This document shows, one piece after another, positions 7,304 through 15,184 of a stretch of 31,028 nucleotides of DNA (its first letter is position 1; every line of letters begins with the position of its first letter). The DNA is from DTHT01 sp037444625 (GTDB lineage Bacteria; Acidobacteriota; Terriglobia; Bryobacterales; Bryobacteraceae): the NCBI GenBank assembly GCA_037444625.1, contig JBBIMA010000048.1, positions 1 through 31,028 of the forward strand, given 5' to 3'. The notes beneath the pieces were generated by a model. That model was not told the origin of the DNA, did not search any database, and saw only the letters and a list, made by a program, of their open reading frames with translations. A program made the position numbers and the translations under genes.

Positions 7304-8287
7304 ATGTGGGTGATCGTAGTTATCGTCCTGGTGCTGGCGGCCCTGGCGGCCTACGAGTTGCGCCTGCGCAAGCCGGATCAGTTCGTGCTTTACGAGGCGG
7401 ACGGCGAGATCCGCCTGCGGCGGCGAGCCTTTTATCCCCGCCATTTCAGCCTGGCGATGCCGGCCGCCACGCAGCAGCTCGAGCTCAATCTGGAGGGAAC
7501 TTCGCGCGGCAACATTCCCCTGCGCGCCTCCCTGGTGGTGACGGTGGCGCCGGCGCGGGATCATTTGACCAGCCTGGTGCGGGCGGGCGGCTGGCAGCAG
7601 GACGCCGTGGCCCGGGCCTCGCAGGCCTTTCAGGCGGCGATCCAGGGTTCGGTCAAGGAGTTCACCGAGCGGCACGCGGTCGAGGAGATTTCTTCGGAGG
7701 CGCTGGGCGCGCACCTGGAGCAGCGTCTGGCCGTCGAGGCCCCCAGGTTCGGCCTGGAGATCGTCTCGCTGAGCGTGCAGGCCGTCGAGCCGGCCGATCC
7801 CACCATCGCCGAGGCCTTGCGGCAGCGGGAATCGGCTCGCATCCTGGAGCAAACCGAACTGCTCAAGCACCAGGCCCGGGTGGCGGCCGCCCGCGCTCGC
7901 ATCGAGGCCGACGAACAGATCGCGCTTTCCGAGCACGAGCTGGCCCGCAAGAAGTTCGAGCTCCAGCGGATCGAGCTGGAGCAGGAAGCCGCCCTGGCCG
8001 AGAAGCGCACCGAGGACGAACTCAAGCGCAACCGGATGCGGCTGGCCTTCGAGAAGGAGGAGATGGCGCTGCTGAAGACCAGTCCCGAGCTGTTGCTGCT
8101 CAGCCCCCAGGCGGCCCGCCTGGCCGAAGCCAGCCAGAGCTTGAAGAACGCCCGCACGATCGTTTCCATCGGCGCCTCGGACGCCGAGCTGGGCTACCGG
8201 CTGTCGCGCATTTTCCAGCGCTTTCTGGACCTGGTGGACACCGACAAGCGGGAGCTGGGCGAGCAACCGGGCAGGCAGAACCCCTGA
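7304..8287 (+). CDS. SPFH/band-7 domain membrane protein
   Basis: A 327-residue protein with one N-terminal membrane helix (about residues 2-19) and short flanking charges. A band-7-like domain (about 25-165) follows, then a long charged helix (about 170-265) rich in Glu, Arg, Ala and Leu that should form a coiled coil, and a short C-terminal helical part. This is the prohibitin/stomatin/HflK layout. Such proteins form membrane-bound ring or cage scaffolds that organise membrane patches or restrain membrane proteases. No protease partner of the HflC/FtsH or NfeD type is adjacent, so its client is unknown. The ribosome binding site is GAGGGGGA, ending 7 bases before the ATG. It follows the second radical-SAM gene by 103 bp and appears to have its own promoter and a structured leader. 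Confidence 0.8.
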   Translation: MWVIVVIVLVLAALAAYELRLRKPDQFVLYEADGEIRLRRRAFYPRHFSLAMPAATQQLELNLEGTSRGNIPLRASLVVTVAPARDHLTSLVRAGGWQQDAVARASQAFQAAIQGSVKEFTERHAVEEISSEALGAHLEQRLAVEAPRFGLEIVSLSVQAVEPADPTIAEALRQRESARILEQTELLKHQARVAAARARIEADEQIALSEHELARKKFELQRIELEQEAALAEKRTEDELKRNRMRLAFEKEEMALLKTSPELLLLSPQAARLAEASQSLKNARTIVSIGASDAELGYRLSRIFQRFLDLVDTDKRELGEQPGRQNP

Positions 8288-8289
8288 GT

Positions 8290-8307
8290 CCGCCGCGCTA
8301 GCGGCGG
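8290..8307. terminator. Hairpin at the convergent gene junction, possible bidirectional terminator
   Basis: CCGCCGC at 8290-8296 pairs with GCGGCGG at 8301-8307 around a GCTA loop. It lies just after the SPFH stop and covers the last codons of the converging metallo-hydrolase gene. There is no T-tract on either strand, so it is a weak intrinsic terminator at best. Confidence 0.3.
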
Positions 8308-9374
8308 TAGTGGTAGGACTCCCCCCAGGCCATCACCAGAAAAGGATAGGGGCTGCCGAAAAGGCGGTTGTAAGTCTGCGTGTAGTCCTCGCGGTGGGCC
8401 ACCACGTGCCCCATCTCGTTCTCGTGGCCGGTGATGACCAACCGGGGGTTGACGCCCCGGGCCAGGCGGGGCAGATTGGTGGTCCAGCAATTGGGCAGCA
8501 GCACGTCCACCGCGTGCTGATATCCGATGTGCGCGATCCAATCGAAATCCCCGCCCGGGGCTTCCGAGCCCGATTGGTCGCCGGTGTGTACGACGGTGAA
8601 GCCCTCCGGAGTCCTGACCAGGTGCACGTTGTTGATCACGCTTTCTCCCTGATGGCCGGGGTAGGCGACGACTTCGAGGACCTGACGCCCTTGGCGGACG
8701 GGAAGGCGGTGCACCAGGGAGGCGCTGCGCCGGGGCCGGATGAGGCGGCCGGCGAAATCCGGATGGTCGGCCCAGAGGCCCTCCGGCGCCACCACGGGCT
8801 TTCCGCGTTCCAGGAACAGCCGGACGACCTGCGAGCTGGCGTGGTCGCCGTGCACGTGGCTGATGAAGAGCACGTCGGCCTGCCGGGCGATGCGCTCCAG
8901 CAGCGAGGGCTCGACCAGGAAGCCGCGCTGGGGCACGCCCGGCACGATATCGAAGGCCAGCGAGACCGAGGGCGTGCGAATCAGGAAGCCGTGGTTGTAA
9001 AGCTTCCAGATTCTCATGCCTTCGCTCACGGGCGTGCTTTCGATGCGGCTCACGGCGCCCTCCATCCGGGCGCGATAGAACTGCCGGACCAGCGGCTTGT
9101 CGGGCGCGGACTCGATATGCAGGATGTCGTCCAGGCGAATCAAGGCCGCGCGGCGCACGGGATGCTCGGGCCAGGCAGGCGGGTAATTTTCCAGGATGTG
9201 GTGAACCCAACGCAGAGAGCGATCCAGCCACTCCTCCGGCGCGTCGAGCAGTTCGGGGGCGACCAGGGCGCGGCGGGGCGAAGAGACGAACGAGCGGGGC
9301 GCTTGCTGTGCGGCGGCGGCCGCGGCCAGCAGCAGACATCCCAGCCGAACCAGAGCAGGACGTGGGAGGGACAT
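8298..9374 (-). CDS. Exported metallo-beta-lactamase-fold hydrolase
   Basis: A 358-residue protein with a clear signal peptide (basic N-terminus, hydrophobic core with an Ala run to about residue 22; Cys13 does not sit in a lipobox). After an extra helical N-terminal region (about 35-115) comes a metallo-beta-lactamase domain with the metal motif HVHGDH at 173-178. Further likely ligands are His241 (YPGHQG), Asp266 in HTGDQ at 263-267 and His317 in GHENE at 316-320. It probably acts in the periplasm. The fold serves many hydrolases (lactonases, phosphodiesterases, lactamases), so the substrate is open. It is last in a minus-strand run after xerD and the nucleotidyltransferase gene, 25 bp behind the latter. 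AGGAG lies 10 bases before the ATG. Confidence 0.82.
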   Translation of the reverse strand: MSLPRPALVRLGCLLLAAAAAAQQAPRSFVSSPRRALVAPELLDAPEEWLDRSLRWVHHILENYPPAWPEHPVRRAALIRLDDILHIESAPDKPLVRQFYRARMEGAVSRIESTPVSEGMRIWKLYNHGFLIRTPSVSLAFDIVPGVPQRGFLVEPSLLERIARQADVLFISHVHGDHASSQVVRLFLERGKPVVAPEGLWADHPDFAGRLIRPRRSASLVHRLPVRQGRQVLEVVAYPGHQGESVINNVHLVRTPEGFTVVHTGDQSGSEAPGGDFDWIAHIGYQHAVDVLLPNCWTTNLPRLARGVNPRLVITGHENEMGHVVAHREDYTQTYNRLFGSPYPFLVMAWGESYHYRR

Positions 9375-9399
9375 GCCGGCGGTCTCCTGAAGACGGCCT

Positions 9400-10743
9400 C
9401 TAGCGCACCGTCCGGGTCAGAGGTTTGCGGAGCGGGGGAGGCTGGCCGGGCGGCGTCTCGGTTTCAGGGGGCTTCTCGGGAGCGGGCGGCGGCTCGGGCG
9501 GGCGCTTGGGCCGGGCGTTCAACCGGGCGACGATCAATTCCTCCCTGGCCTTGGCGTAGGCGGGCGTACCGGGCTGGACGCCGCGGGCGCGGATCTGTTC
9601 GTCGGTGACCTCCAGGGCCAGGGGCAGGTACTTCTGGAAGTAATTCTTGATCCGGTCCTGCACCAGCCGGAGCGAGGAGTACAGCAGCAGGAAAAGGATC
9701 TCGTCGCCGGGCGCCTGGGCCAGAGCCAGGTAAAGCTGGGAGGGCTTGTGGAGCTTGGGGGACTTCAACTGCCGCTCCAGGCGAGCGGCGCGGCCTTCCA
9801 GTTTGCGCCACAACTCGACTTCGGCCCGGCCCAGCTTGACGGTGCGGATCAAGGCGGCCTTCTCCTTGGGGGCCAGTTTCTCGGTGAGCACGTGCAGGAA
9901 CAGGCCGAGATTGTCCAGGCGGAAGTCGGCGCCGAAGGGCACCAGTTGCCGGGCCTTCTGGAGGCGGGTCAGGCCCTGGAGATTGACCTTGGCGCCGGTG
10001 AGGGCCGGGCAGAACAGGGTCAGCAAGCCTTCGGCATCCAGGCCGCGGACGACCTCGGCGGCGGCCGGGTCGTCGGCGATATGGCGAAGTTCGCCGGCCA
10101 GCTTGCGCGGGCCGATGCGGCTCTCCAGGCCGGCCGCCCGCACGCGCTGGTACTGGAGCTGGGTTTTCTCTTCCACGGCGTAGCCCAACCGGGCCCGGAA
10201 CCGGATGAGGCGCAGGATGCGGACCGGGTCGTCGAACAAGGAGTAATTGGTGACGGCGCGCAGCTCCTGGTGCTGGATGTCCGCCACCCCGTTGGCCGGA
10301 TCAATCAACAGGCCGCGGGAGGAGGGATTCAACGACAGGGCGATGGCGTTGACGGTGAAATCGCGGCAGCGCAGATCCTCGTGGATGGTGGCGGGCGTGA
10401 TTTCGGGCCGGCCGCCCGGGCGGGGATAGCGTTCCTGGCGGGCCATAGCGATCTCGGCGGTGACGCCGCCGGGGAAGAGCAACTCGGCGCTGCGGCGCTG
10501 CGAGTCGGCGGTCAGGATCTTGGCGGCCGCCTTGCGCGCCACCGTACGGGCCAGCTTGAGGGCGTCGCCCTCGACGGTGAAGTCCAGATCGCGGATGGGA
10601 AAGGCGCCCAACATGTCGCGCATGGCGCCGCCGGTGAGAAAGATGCGCATTCCGGCTTCGCCCGCGGCCGATTGGACTTCGCGCACCACCCGATTCTGAT
10701 GGGTGTTCAGGTGGCTCTCCAGCATGAACATGTAATCGCTCAT
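9400..10743 (-). CDS. CCA-adding enzyme / poly(A) polymerase family nucleotidyltransferase
   Basis: A 447-residue class II tRNA nucleotidyltransferase family protein. LTGGAMRD at 36-43 and RDLDF at 51-55 form the polymerase-beta-type active site with metal-binding Asp52 and Asp54. ERYPRPGG at 104-111, RDFTVNAIA at 127-135 and the DDPVRILRLIRFRARLGY segment around 168-185 are further family signatures. The strand before RDFT reads RCRDF where RRDF is common, so one flanking Arg is Cys here. No HD phosphohydrolase domain is seen. The C-terminal 40 residues are Pro/Glu/Arg-rich and probably disordered. It either adds CCA to tRNA 3' ends, or only the A or CC part if a second enzyme exists elsewhere. 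The gene follows xerD by 51 bp. Confidence 0.88.
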   Translation of the reverse strand: MSDYMFMLESHLNTHQNRVVREVQSAAGEAGMRIFLTGGAMRDMLGAFPIRDLDFTVEGDALKLARTVARKAAAKILTADSQRRSAELLFPGGVTAEIAMARQERYPRPGGRPEITPATIHEDLRCRDFTVNAIALSLNPSSRGLLIDPANGVADIQHQELRAVTNYSLFDDPVRILRLIRFRARLGYAVEEKTQLQYQRVRAAGLESRIGPRKLAGELRHIADDPAAAEVVRGLDAEGLLTLFCPALTGAKVNLQGLTRLQKARQLVPFGADFRLDNLGLFLHVLTEKLAPKEKAALIRTVKLGRAEVELWRKLEGRAARLERQLKSPKLHKPSQLYLALAQAPGDEILFLLLYSSLRLVQDRIKNYFQKYLPLALEVTDEQIRARGVQPGTPAYAKAREELIVARLNARPKRPPEPPPAPEKPPETETPPGQPPPLRKPLTRTVR

Positions 10744-10794
10744 GGCTCAACGCTCACCGACTGAGGGTTATGGCCCGGGGGCCTGCCTGTGGGT

Positions 10795-11706
10795 TCACGC
10801 GCGCGGATGGTGCTCATCGAAGGTCTGCCGGAGCCGCGACCGCATCACGTGGGTGTAAATCTGGGTGGTGGAGATGTCGGCATGTCCCAGCATCAACTGC
10901 ACGCTGCGCAGGTCGGCCCCGCCCTCCAGCAGGTGGGTGGCGAAGCTGTGCCGGACGGCATGGGGCCAGGGCCGGCGGGCAAGGCCGGCCCGCCGTCCGT
11001 ACCGGCCCAGCAGCTTCCAGAAGGCCTGCCGGGTGAGCGGCCCGCCGCGGGCGGTGACGAACAAGTAAGGGCTGGAACGCCGGCCCAGCAACGCGCCCCG
11101 GCCGCGGGCCAGATAGTCGGCCACGGCGGCCAGGGCCGAACGGCCCACTGGGACGAGCCGCTGCTTGTTGCCCTTCCCGGTGACCCGCACCACCCCCAAT
11201 TCAGGATTCACATCGGATAATTGCAGTTGACAGAGTTCGGAAACCCGCAGGCCGGAGGCGTAAAGCAACTCGAGCATGGCCCGGTCACGCAAGCCGAGGG
11301 CGGTGGCCGGGTCCGGCGCCTCCAAGAGCCGTTCGATCTCGGCCCGGTTCAGGCAGGCGGGCAATTTGCGCCACTGCCGGGGCAGCGGCTCCCGGGCGGC
11401 CGGATCGTTGGAAAGGACCCCCTCGCGCAGGAGGAAGCGAAAGAAATTCCGTAAGGTGCTCAGGTGGCGGGCGAGGGAGCGGCTGCTCAGGGGGGAGGCC
11501 CGGAGCCGGTCGAGGTAGCGCCCGAGCAGCCCCGGGTCCGGGGCGGCGGGAGGGGACTGGGAGCGGCAGAAGGCCTCCAGTCCGGCCAGGTCCTGCCGGT
11601 ACGCCTCTATCGTATTGAAACTCAAGCCCTTCTCGATCCGGCAGAAGCCCAGAAAGCGCTCGATCCAGACCGAGACGTCAGCCTCGGGCGGCATCGTGCC
11701 AATCAT
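10795..11706 (-). CDS. xerD: Tyrosine recombinase XerC/XerD family
   Basis: A 303-residue site-specific tyrosine recombinase of normal Xer length. The N-terminal SAM-like core-binding domain spans about 10-95. The catalytic domain shows Arg154 in SGLRVSEL, Lys178 in GKGNKQR, His249/Arg252 in HAVRHSFATHLL, His275 in LGHADISTTQIYTH and nucleophile Tyr284. All six expected residues are present, so it should be active. XerC/XerD resolve chromosome dimers at dif. I favour XerD over XerC from the LGHADISTTQIYTHV wording, but a single stand-alone Xer cannot be excluded. No phage or integron genes are adjacent, so it looks like a housekeeping copy. A second ATG at 11694 (residue 5) may be the true start, because a promoter overlaps the first ATG. 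Confidence 0.9.
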   Translation of the reverse strand: MIGTMPPEADVSVWIERFLGFCRIEKGLSFNTIEAYRQDLAGLEAFCRSQSPPAAPDPGLLGRYLDRLRASPLSSRSLARHLSTLRNFFRFLLREGVLSNDPAAREPLPRQWRKLPACLNRAEIERLLEAPDPATALGLRDRAMLELLYASGLRVSELCQLQLSDVNPELGVVRVTGKGNKQRLVPVGRSALAAVADYLARGRGALLGRRSSPYLFVTARGGPLTRQAFWKLLGRYGRRAGLARRPWPHAVRHSFATHLLEGGADLRSVQLMLGHADISTTQIYTHVMRSRLRQTFDEHHPRA

Positions 11707-11730
11707 ACAATAGTTGCGAAATTGTTTCTA
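11702..11730 (-). promoter_or_regulatory. Putative promoter of the xerD run
   Basis: On the minus strand TAGAAA (complement of 11725-11730) is followed after 17 bp by TATGAT (complement of 11702-11707), a five-of-six match to the -10 consensus. Transcription would begin near 11695, next to the in-frame ATG at 11694, which argues for a leaderless message starting at that codon. Confidence 0.42.
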
Positions 11731-11807
11731 CATCCGTGATCGGCTCCCCTTGCGGGCTGCCGGGACCGCCGGCCGGCGTTCGACCGCCCGGCGCCGAACG
11801 GGACGCG

Positions 11808-11837
11808 TTGCACCCCGCCCCGCCCAGCGCGTATACT
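11808..11837 (+). promoter_or_regulatory. Putative sigma-70 promoter of the Tat-exported oxidoreductase gene
   Basis: TTGCAC at 11808-11813 and TATACT at 11832-11837 are separated by 18 bp. The -10 matches five of six consensus bases, the -35 only three. It lies in the 221-bp gap between the divergent xerD and oxidoreductase genes and would give a leader of about 85 bases to the ATG at 11928. I see no further gene or repeat in that gap. Confidence 0.45.
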
Positions 11838-11927
11838 CATAGTTCAATCCAAGCCGCCGCAGCGCAGGCCGTCGGCTCAGGCGGCCGGTGCACAGGCGTT
11901 CCGGGAGAGAAGAAGGGTCTAATCGTC

Positions 11928-13340
11928 ATGGCCGAATCCCCTGAAGTGAATCGTCGCGATTTCGTCAAGAGGGCCGGGGCCCTGGGGGCCGCCGCCGCGG
12001 TAGTTCGCCGCGCCCAAGGCGCTCCTGCCATTCAAACCGTGAAGGCGGCCAACAGCCAGGTGCAGTTCGGAATGATCGGCACGGGCGGGCGCGGCCAGTA
12101 CCTGCTGCGCCACCTGAATTCGATTGACGGCGGCCGGTGTGTGGCTCTGTGCGACATCTACCAGCCCCACCTGGAAGCGGCCATCAAGACCTCGCGCGAC
12201 AAGCCTAAGGGGTATTTGGACTACCGCGAGTTGCTGGCCCGCACCGACATTGACGCGGTGCTCATCGCCACCCCGCTGTACATGCACTTCCCGGTGACGC
12301 GGGACGCGCTGCTGGCGGGCAAGCACGTGTTCTGCGAGAAGAGCCTGGTGTTCAAGCCCGAGGAGGTGCACGGGTTGCGGGCTCTGGCCCGGGAGCGGCC
12401 CAAGCAGGTCCTGCAAGTGGGCCTCCAGCGGCGCTACTCGAAGTTCTACCAGACCGCCAAGCAGATGATTGACAAGGGCATGCTGGGCCGGGTGACGCAT
12501 GTGCAGGCCCAGTGGCACCGCAACCCCGGCTGGCGGATGCGCCAATCGCCCGACCCCAAGCGCCAGCGGGAGTGGAACTGGCGGTTGTTCCGCGAGTTCT
12601 CCGGAGGCCTGACGGCCGAGCTGGCCTCGCACCAGATTGACGTCGCCACCTGGATGTTCGGCGCCGAGCCGGAGTTCGTGGTGGGCGTGGGCAGCCTGGA
12701 CACCATGAAGGACGGGCGGGACGTCTACGACAACATCCAGCTCATCTTCAACTATCCGGGCGGGCGCAAGCTGGTCTACACCTCCATCAGCACCAACAAG
12801 CACCTGCCGATCTTCCAGGGCACCCGGACCGAGTTCGGCGAAATCATCATGGGCACCGAGGGCACCATCGAGATCACCGTGGGCACCGATGACGAGCCGG
12901 CCATCGGGCTGTGGTATTACGAGCCCGGCCCGCCCAAGGTGGAGAAGGCCGCCCAGGTGAAGGAAAAGCCGGTGATCGCAGGGGCCACCCTGGCTTCCAC
13001 CGGGCGAGGCCAGATCGGGCTGCCCATCCTGTTCGAGCGAGACCTGATCACCGGGCGGGAGTCCTTCCTGGCGCGCGAGCTCAAGTACGCGCGCCTCTGG
13101 CTCTACAAGCGGGGCATCATGGTGCCGGAGGAGGACCGCAATCCGGTGGACGTGGAGCTGGACGAGTTCTTCCAGTGCTGCCGCACCGGAGCCCGGCCGA
13201 AGGCCGATCTGGATGTGGGTTTGCACGACTCGGTGGCCGTAATACTGTCGAACCTGGCCATGGACGAAGGCCGCCGCGTCTACTTCAGCGAGATCGAGAA
13301 AATGGGCCGCGCGCCGGAGCCCAAAGGGCGCAAGGCCTGA
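11928..13340 (+). CDS. Gfo/Idh/MocA family oxidoreductase, Tat-exported
   Basis: A 470-residue protein. The N-terminus carries a twin-arginine signal (NRRDFVKRAGALG at 8-20, then an Ala-rich stretch). The Rossmann NAD(P) fold shows GTGGRG at 51-56 and the acidic CDIYQ turn at 75-79. ATPLYMHFP at 114-122 and FCEKSL at 135-140 match the family, although the usual EKP reads EKS. The C-terminal half is the alpha/beta domain that binds the sugar or cyclitol substrate. Large Tat-dependent members are common in Acidobacteriota and Planctomycetota and act on sugars in the periplasm with a tightly bound cofactor. The substrate here is unknown. The ATG at 11928 was chosen over upstream in-frame codons because the Tat signal starts there and a purine-rich site (AGAAGGG) precedes it. 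Confidence 0.9.
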   Translation: MAESPEVNRRDFVKRAGALGAAAAVVRRAQGAPAIQTVKAANSQVQFGMIGTGGRGQYLLRHLNSIDGGRCVALCDIYQPHLEAAIKTSRDKPKGYLDYRELLARTDIDAVLIATPLYMHFPVTRDALLAGKHVFCEKSLVFKPEEVHGLRALARERPKQVLQVGLQRRYSKFYQTAKQMIDKGMLGRVTHVQAQWHRNPGWRMRQSPDPKRQREWNWRLFREFSGGLTAELASHQIDVATWMFGAEPEFVVGVGSLDTMKDGRDVYDNIQLIFNYPGGRKLVYTSISTNKHLPIFQGTRTEFGEIIMGTEGTIEITVGTDDEPAIGLWYYEPGPPKVEKAAQVKEKPVIAGATLASTGRGQIGLPILFERDLITGRESFLARELKYARLWLYKRGIMVPEEDRNPVDVELDEFFQCCRTGARPKADLDVGLHDSVAVILSNLAMDEGRRVYFSEIEKMGRAPEPKGRKA

Positions 13341-13346
13341 GCCGGG

Positions 13347-13380
13347 CAGGCGGCGCCCGGAGGGGAGGCGCGGCCGCCTG
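13347..13380 (+). terminator. GC-rich hairpin between the oxidoreductase and polX
   Basis: CAGGCGGC at 13347-13354 pairs with GCCGCCTG at 13373-13380, with further GC pairing inside the 18-base loop. It starts 7 bases after the oxidoreductase stop. No T-tract follows, so it may slow or stabilise transcripts rather than end them. Confidence 0.25.
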
Positions 13381-13405
13381 AGCGCCGCGCGGAGGGCCGG
13401 CCGCC

Positions 13406-15136
13406 ATGGAAAACCGCGACATCGCCCGCCTGCTGGCGGAGACCGCCGACTTGATGGAGATCGCCGGCGAGGACCCGTTCCGGGTGCGCAGCTACCGCAA
13501 CGCGGCCGCGGCGGTGGAGAACCACGCCGAAAACCTCTGTGAGCTGGCCCGGCAAGCCCCCCGCCGGCTGACCGAGATCTCCGGCATCGGCAAGAGCCTG
13601 GCCGCGGCCATCGAGGAGATCTGCCGGCGAGGATCCTTCGAGCGGCGCGACTTGCTGCTGGCCAAGTATCCGCCCACCGCGCTGGAGCTGCTGAAAATCC
13701 AAGGCCTGGGTCCGAAGACCATCGCCCTGTTGTGGGAGCACTACCGGGTCAGCACGGTGGACGATCTGGAACGGCTTTGCCGGGAGCAGAAGCTGCGGCT
13801 GCTGCCCCGGCTGGGCGCCAAGCTGGAGGAGAAGATCCTGCGCTCGATCGTGCGTTACCGCCAGAGCGCGGGCCGCTTCCTGTTAAACTTCGCCGATCAG
13901 GTCGCGCGGGACCTGATCGCGTATTTGTCGGAGGTCCCGGGGATCGAGCGCATCACGCCCGCGGGCAGCCTGCGGCGCGGCAAGGAGACGGTGGGAGACC
14001 TGGATCTGCTGGTCACCGGGCCCAATGCGGCGGCCGTGCTGGAGCGGTTCACGCGCCATCCGGAGATCGTGGAGCTGCTGGGGCACGGGGCCAACAAGGC
14101 CAGCGCCAGGCTGGGCCCGCAGGCCATTCAGGTGGACCTGCGGGCGCTGCCATCGGAAAGCTACGGGGCGGCGCTGCAATACTTCACGGGCAGCAAGGAG
14201 CATAACATCGCGCTGCGCAACCGGGCGCTCAAGCTGGGCTACTCGCTCAGCGAATACGGGTTGTTTCGGCTGCCGCAGGAAAGCCGCGTGGCGGGGGAGA
14301 GCGAAGAGGAAATCTACCAGCGGCTGGGTCTGGCCTGGATCCCGCCCGAGTTGCGCGAGAACCAGGGGGAAATCGAAGCGGCCGCGGAAGGGCGCCTGCC
14401 GCGACTCGTGGAGCTTGAGCAGATCCGGGGCGAGCTTCACGCGCACACCACGGAAAGCGACGGGCGGGCCACGCTGGAAGAAATGGCGCAGGCCGCCCGG
14501 GCCCTGGGCTACTCCTACCTGGCCGTGACCGACCACTCGAAGGCTCTGGCCATGGCCAACGGGCTGGACGAGGCACGGGCGGTGGCCTTCGCCCGCCGGG
14601 TGCGCGAGCTGAACGCCCGGGGGGAGCTGGGCATCCGGATCCTGGCCGGCATCGAGTGCGACATCCGGCGGGACGGTTCGATGGATCTGGCCGAGGACGC
14701 GCTGGCCGAGCTGGATCTGGTGATCGGCAGCGTGCACAGCTACATGAACCTGCCGGCGGCGGAGATGACCGAGCGGCTGTTGCGCGCGCTGGAGTGTCCC
14801 TACCTGCGCGTGCTGGGCCATCCCACCGGCCGCCTGCTGCTGGCCCGCGAGGGCTTCGAGTTCGACTTCGAGCGGGTGGCGGCGGAAGCCGCCCGGCGGG
14901 GAGTCTGGCTGGAGATCAACGCCAGCCCGGAGCGGCTGGATCTGGACGCCGCGCGGCTGCGGGAGGCCAAGGCGTGCGGCTGCCGCTTCGTGATCGCCAC
15001 CGACGCGCACCATCCCAAGCACCTGGAGAACATGCGCTACGGGGTGACGATGGCCCGGCGGGGATGGCTGGAGGCGGCCGACGTGGTCAATACGCTACCA
15101 TGGGAGCAGTTCGGGCCGGCGGCGGCGCGGCGCTGA
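13406..15136 (+). CDS. polX: Family X DNA polymerase with PHP domain (PolX)
   Basis: A 576-residue bacterial PolX of standard length. Residues 1-150 hold the 8-kDa-like domain and helix-hairpin-helix elements (ISGIGKS at 58-64, IQGLGPKT at 98-105). The nucleotidyltransferase core shows AGSLRRGKETVGDLDLL at 186-202, with catalytic Asp198 and Asp200 and a third Asp at 244 (VDLR). The PHP domain begins at about 340 with ELHAHTTESDG at 343-353, then TDHS at 375-378, GIECDI at 415-420, VHSYMN, GHPTGR and TDAHHP, which give a full set of metal ligands. The enzyme fills small gaps in base-excision repair, and the PHP domain adds 3'-5' exonuclease and AP-endonuclease activities. The ribosome binding site GGAGGG lies 9 bases before the ATG. 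It sits between unrelated genes and shows no clear operon partner. Confidence 0.93.
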   Translation: MENRDIARLLAETADLMEIAGEDPFRVRSYRNAAAAVENHAENLCELARQAPRRLTEISGIGKSLAAAIEEICRRGSFERRDLLLAKYPPTALELLKIQGLGPKTIALLWEHYRVSTVDDLERLCREQKLRLLPRLGAKLEEKILRSIVRYRQSAGRFLLNFADQVARDLIAYLSEVPGIERITPAGSLRRGKETVGDLDLLVTGPNAAAVLERFTRHPEIVELLGHGANKASARLGPQAIQVDLRALPSESYGAALQYFTGSKEHNIALRNRALKLGYSLSEYGLFRLPQESRVAGESEEEIYQRLGLAWIPPELRENQGEIEAAAEGRLPRLVELEQIRGELHAHTTESDGRATLEEMAQAARALGYSYLAVTDHSKALAMANGLDEARAVAFARRVRELNARGELGIRILAGIECDIRRDGSMDLAEDALAELDLVIGSVHSYMNLPAAEMTERLLRALECPYLRVLGHPTGRLLLAREGFEFDFERVAAEAARRGVWLEINASPERLDLDAARLREAKACGCRFVIATDAHHPKHLENMRYGVTMARRGWLEAADVVNTLPWEQFGPAAARR

Positions 15137-15184
15137 GCGGCCGCCGGCGAAACGTCCGAGCGCCTGGCTGTTTCATGTGCCGCC

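Noticed and set aside
10795..11706. Tyrosine recombinase as a sign of an integrated element
   Set aside because: Normal Xer length and motifs, housekeeping neighbours, and no attachment repeats, phage or cassette genes nearby.
11736..11927. Upstream extension of the oxidoreductase frame by 64 codons
   Set aside because: It crosses the promoter region and would bury the Tat signal, which must be at the N-terminus.
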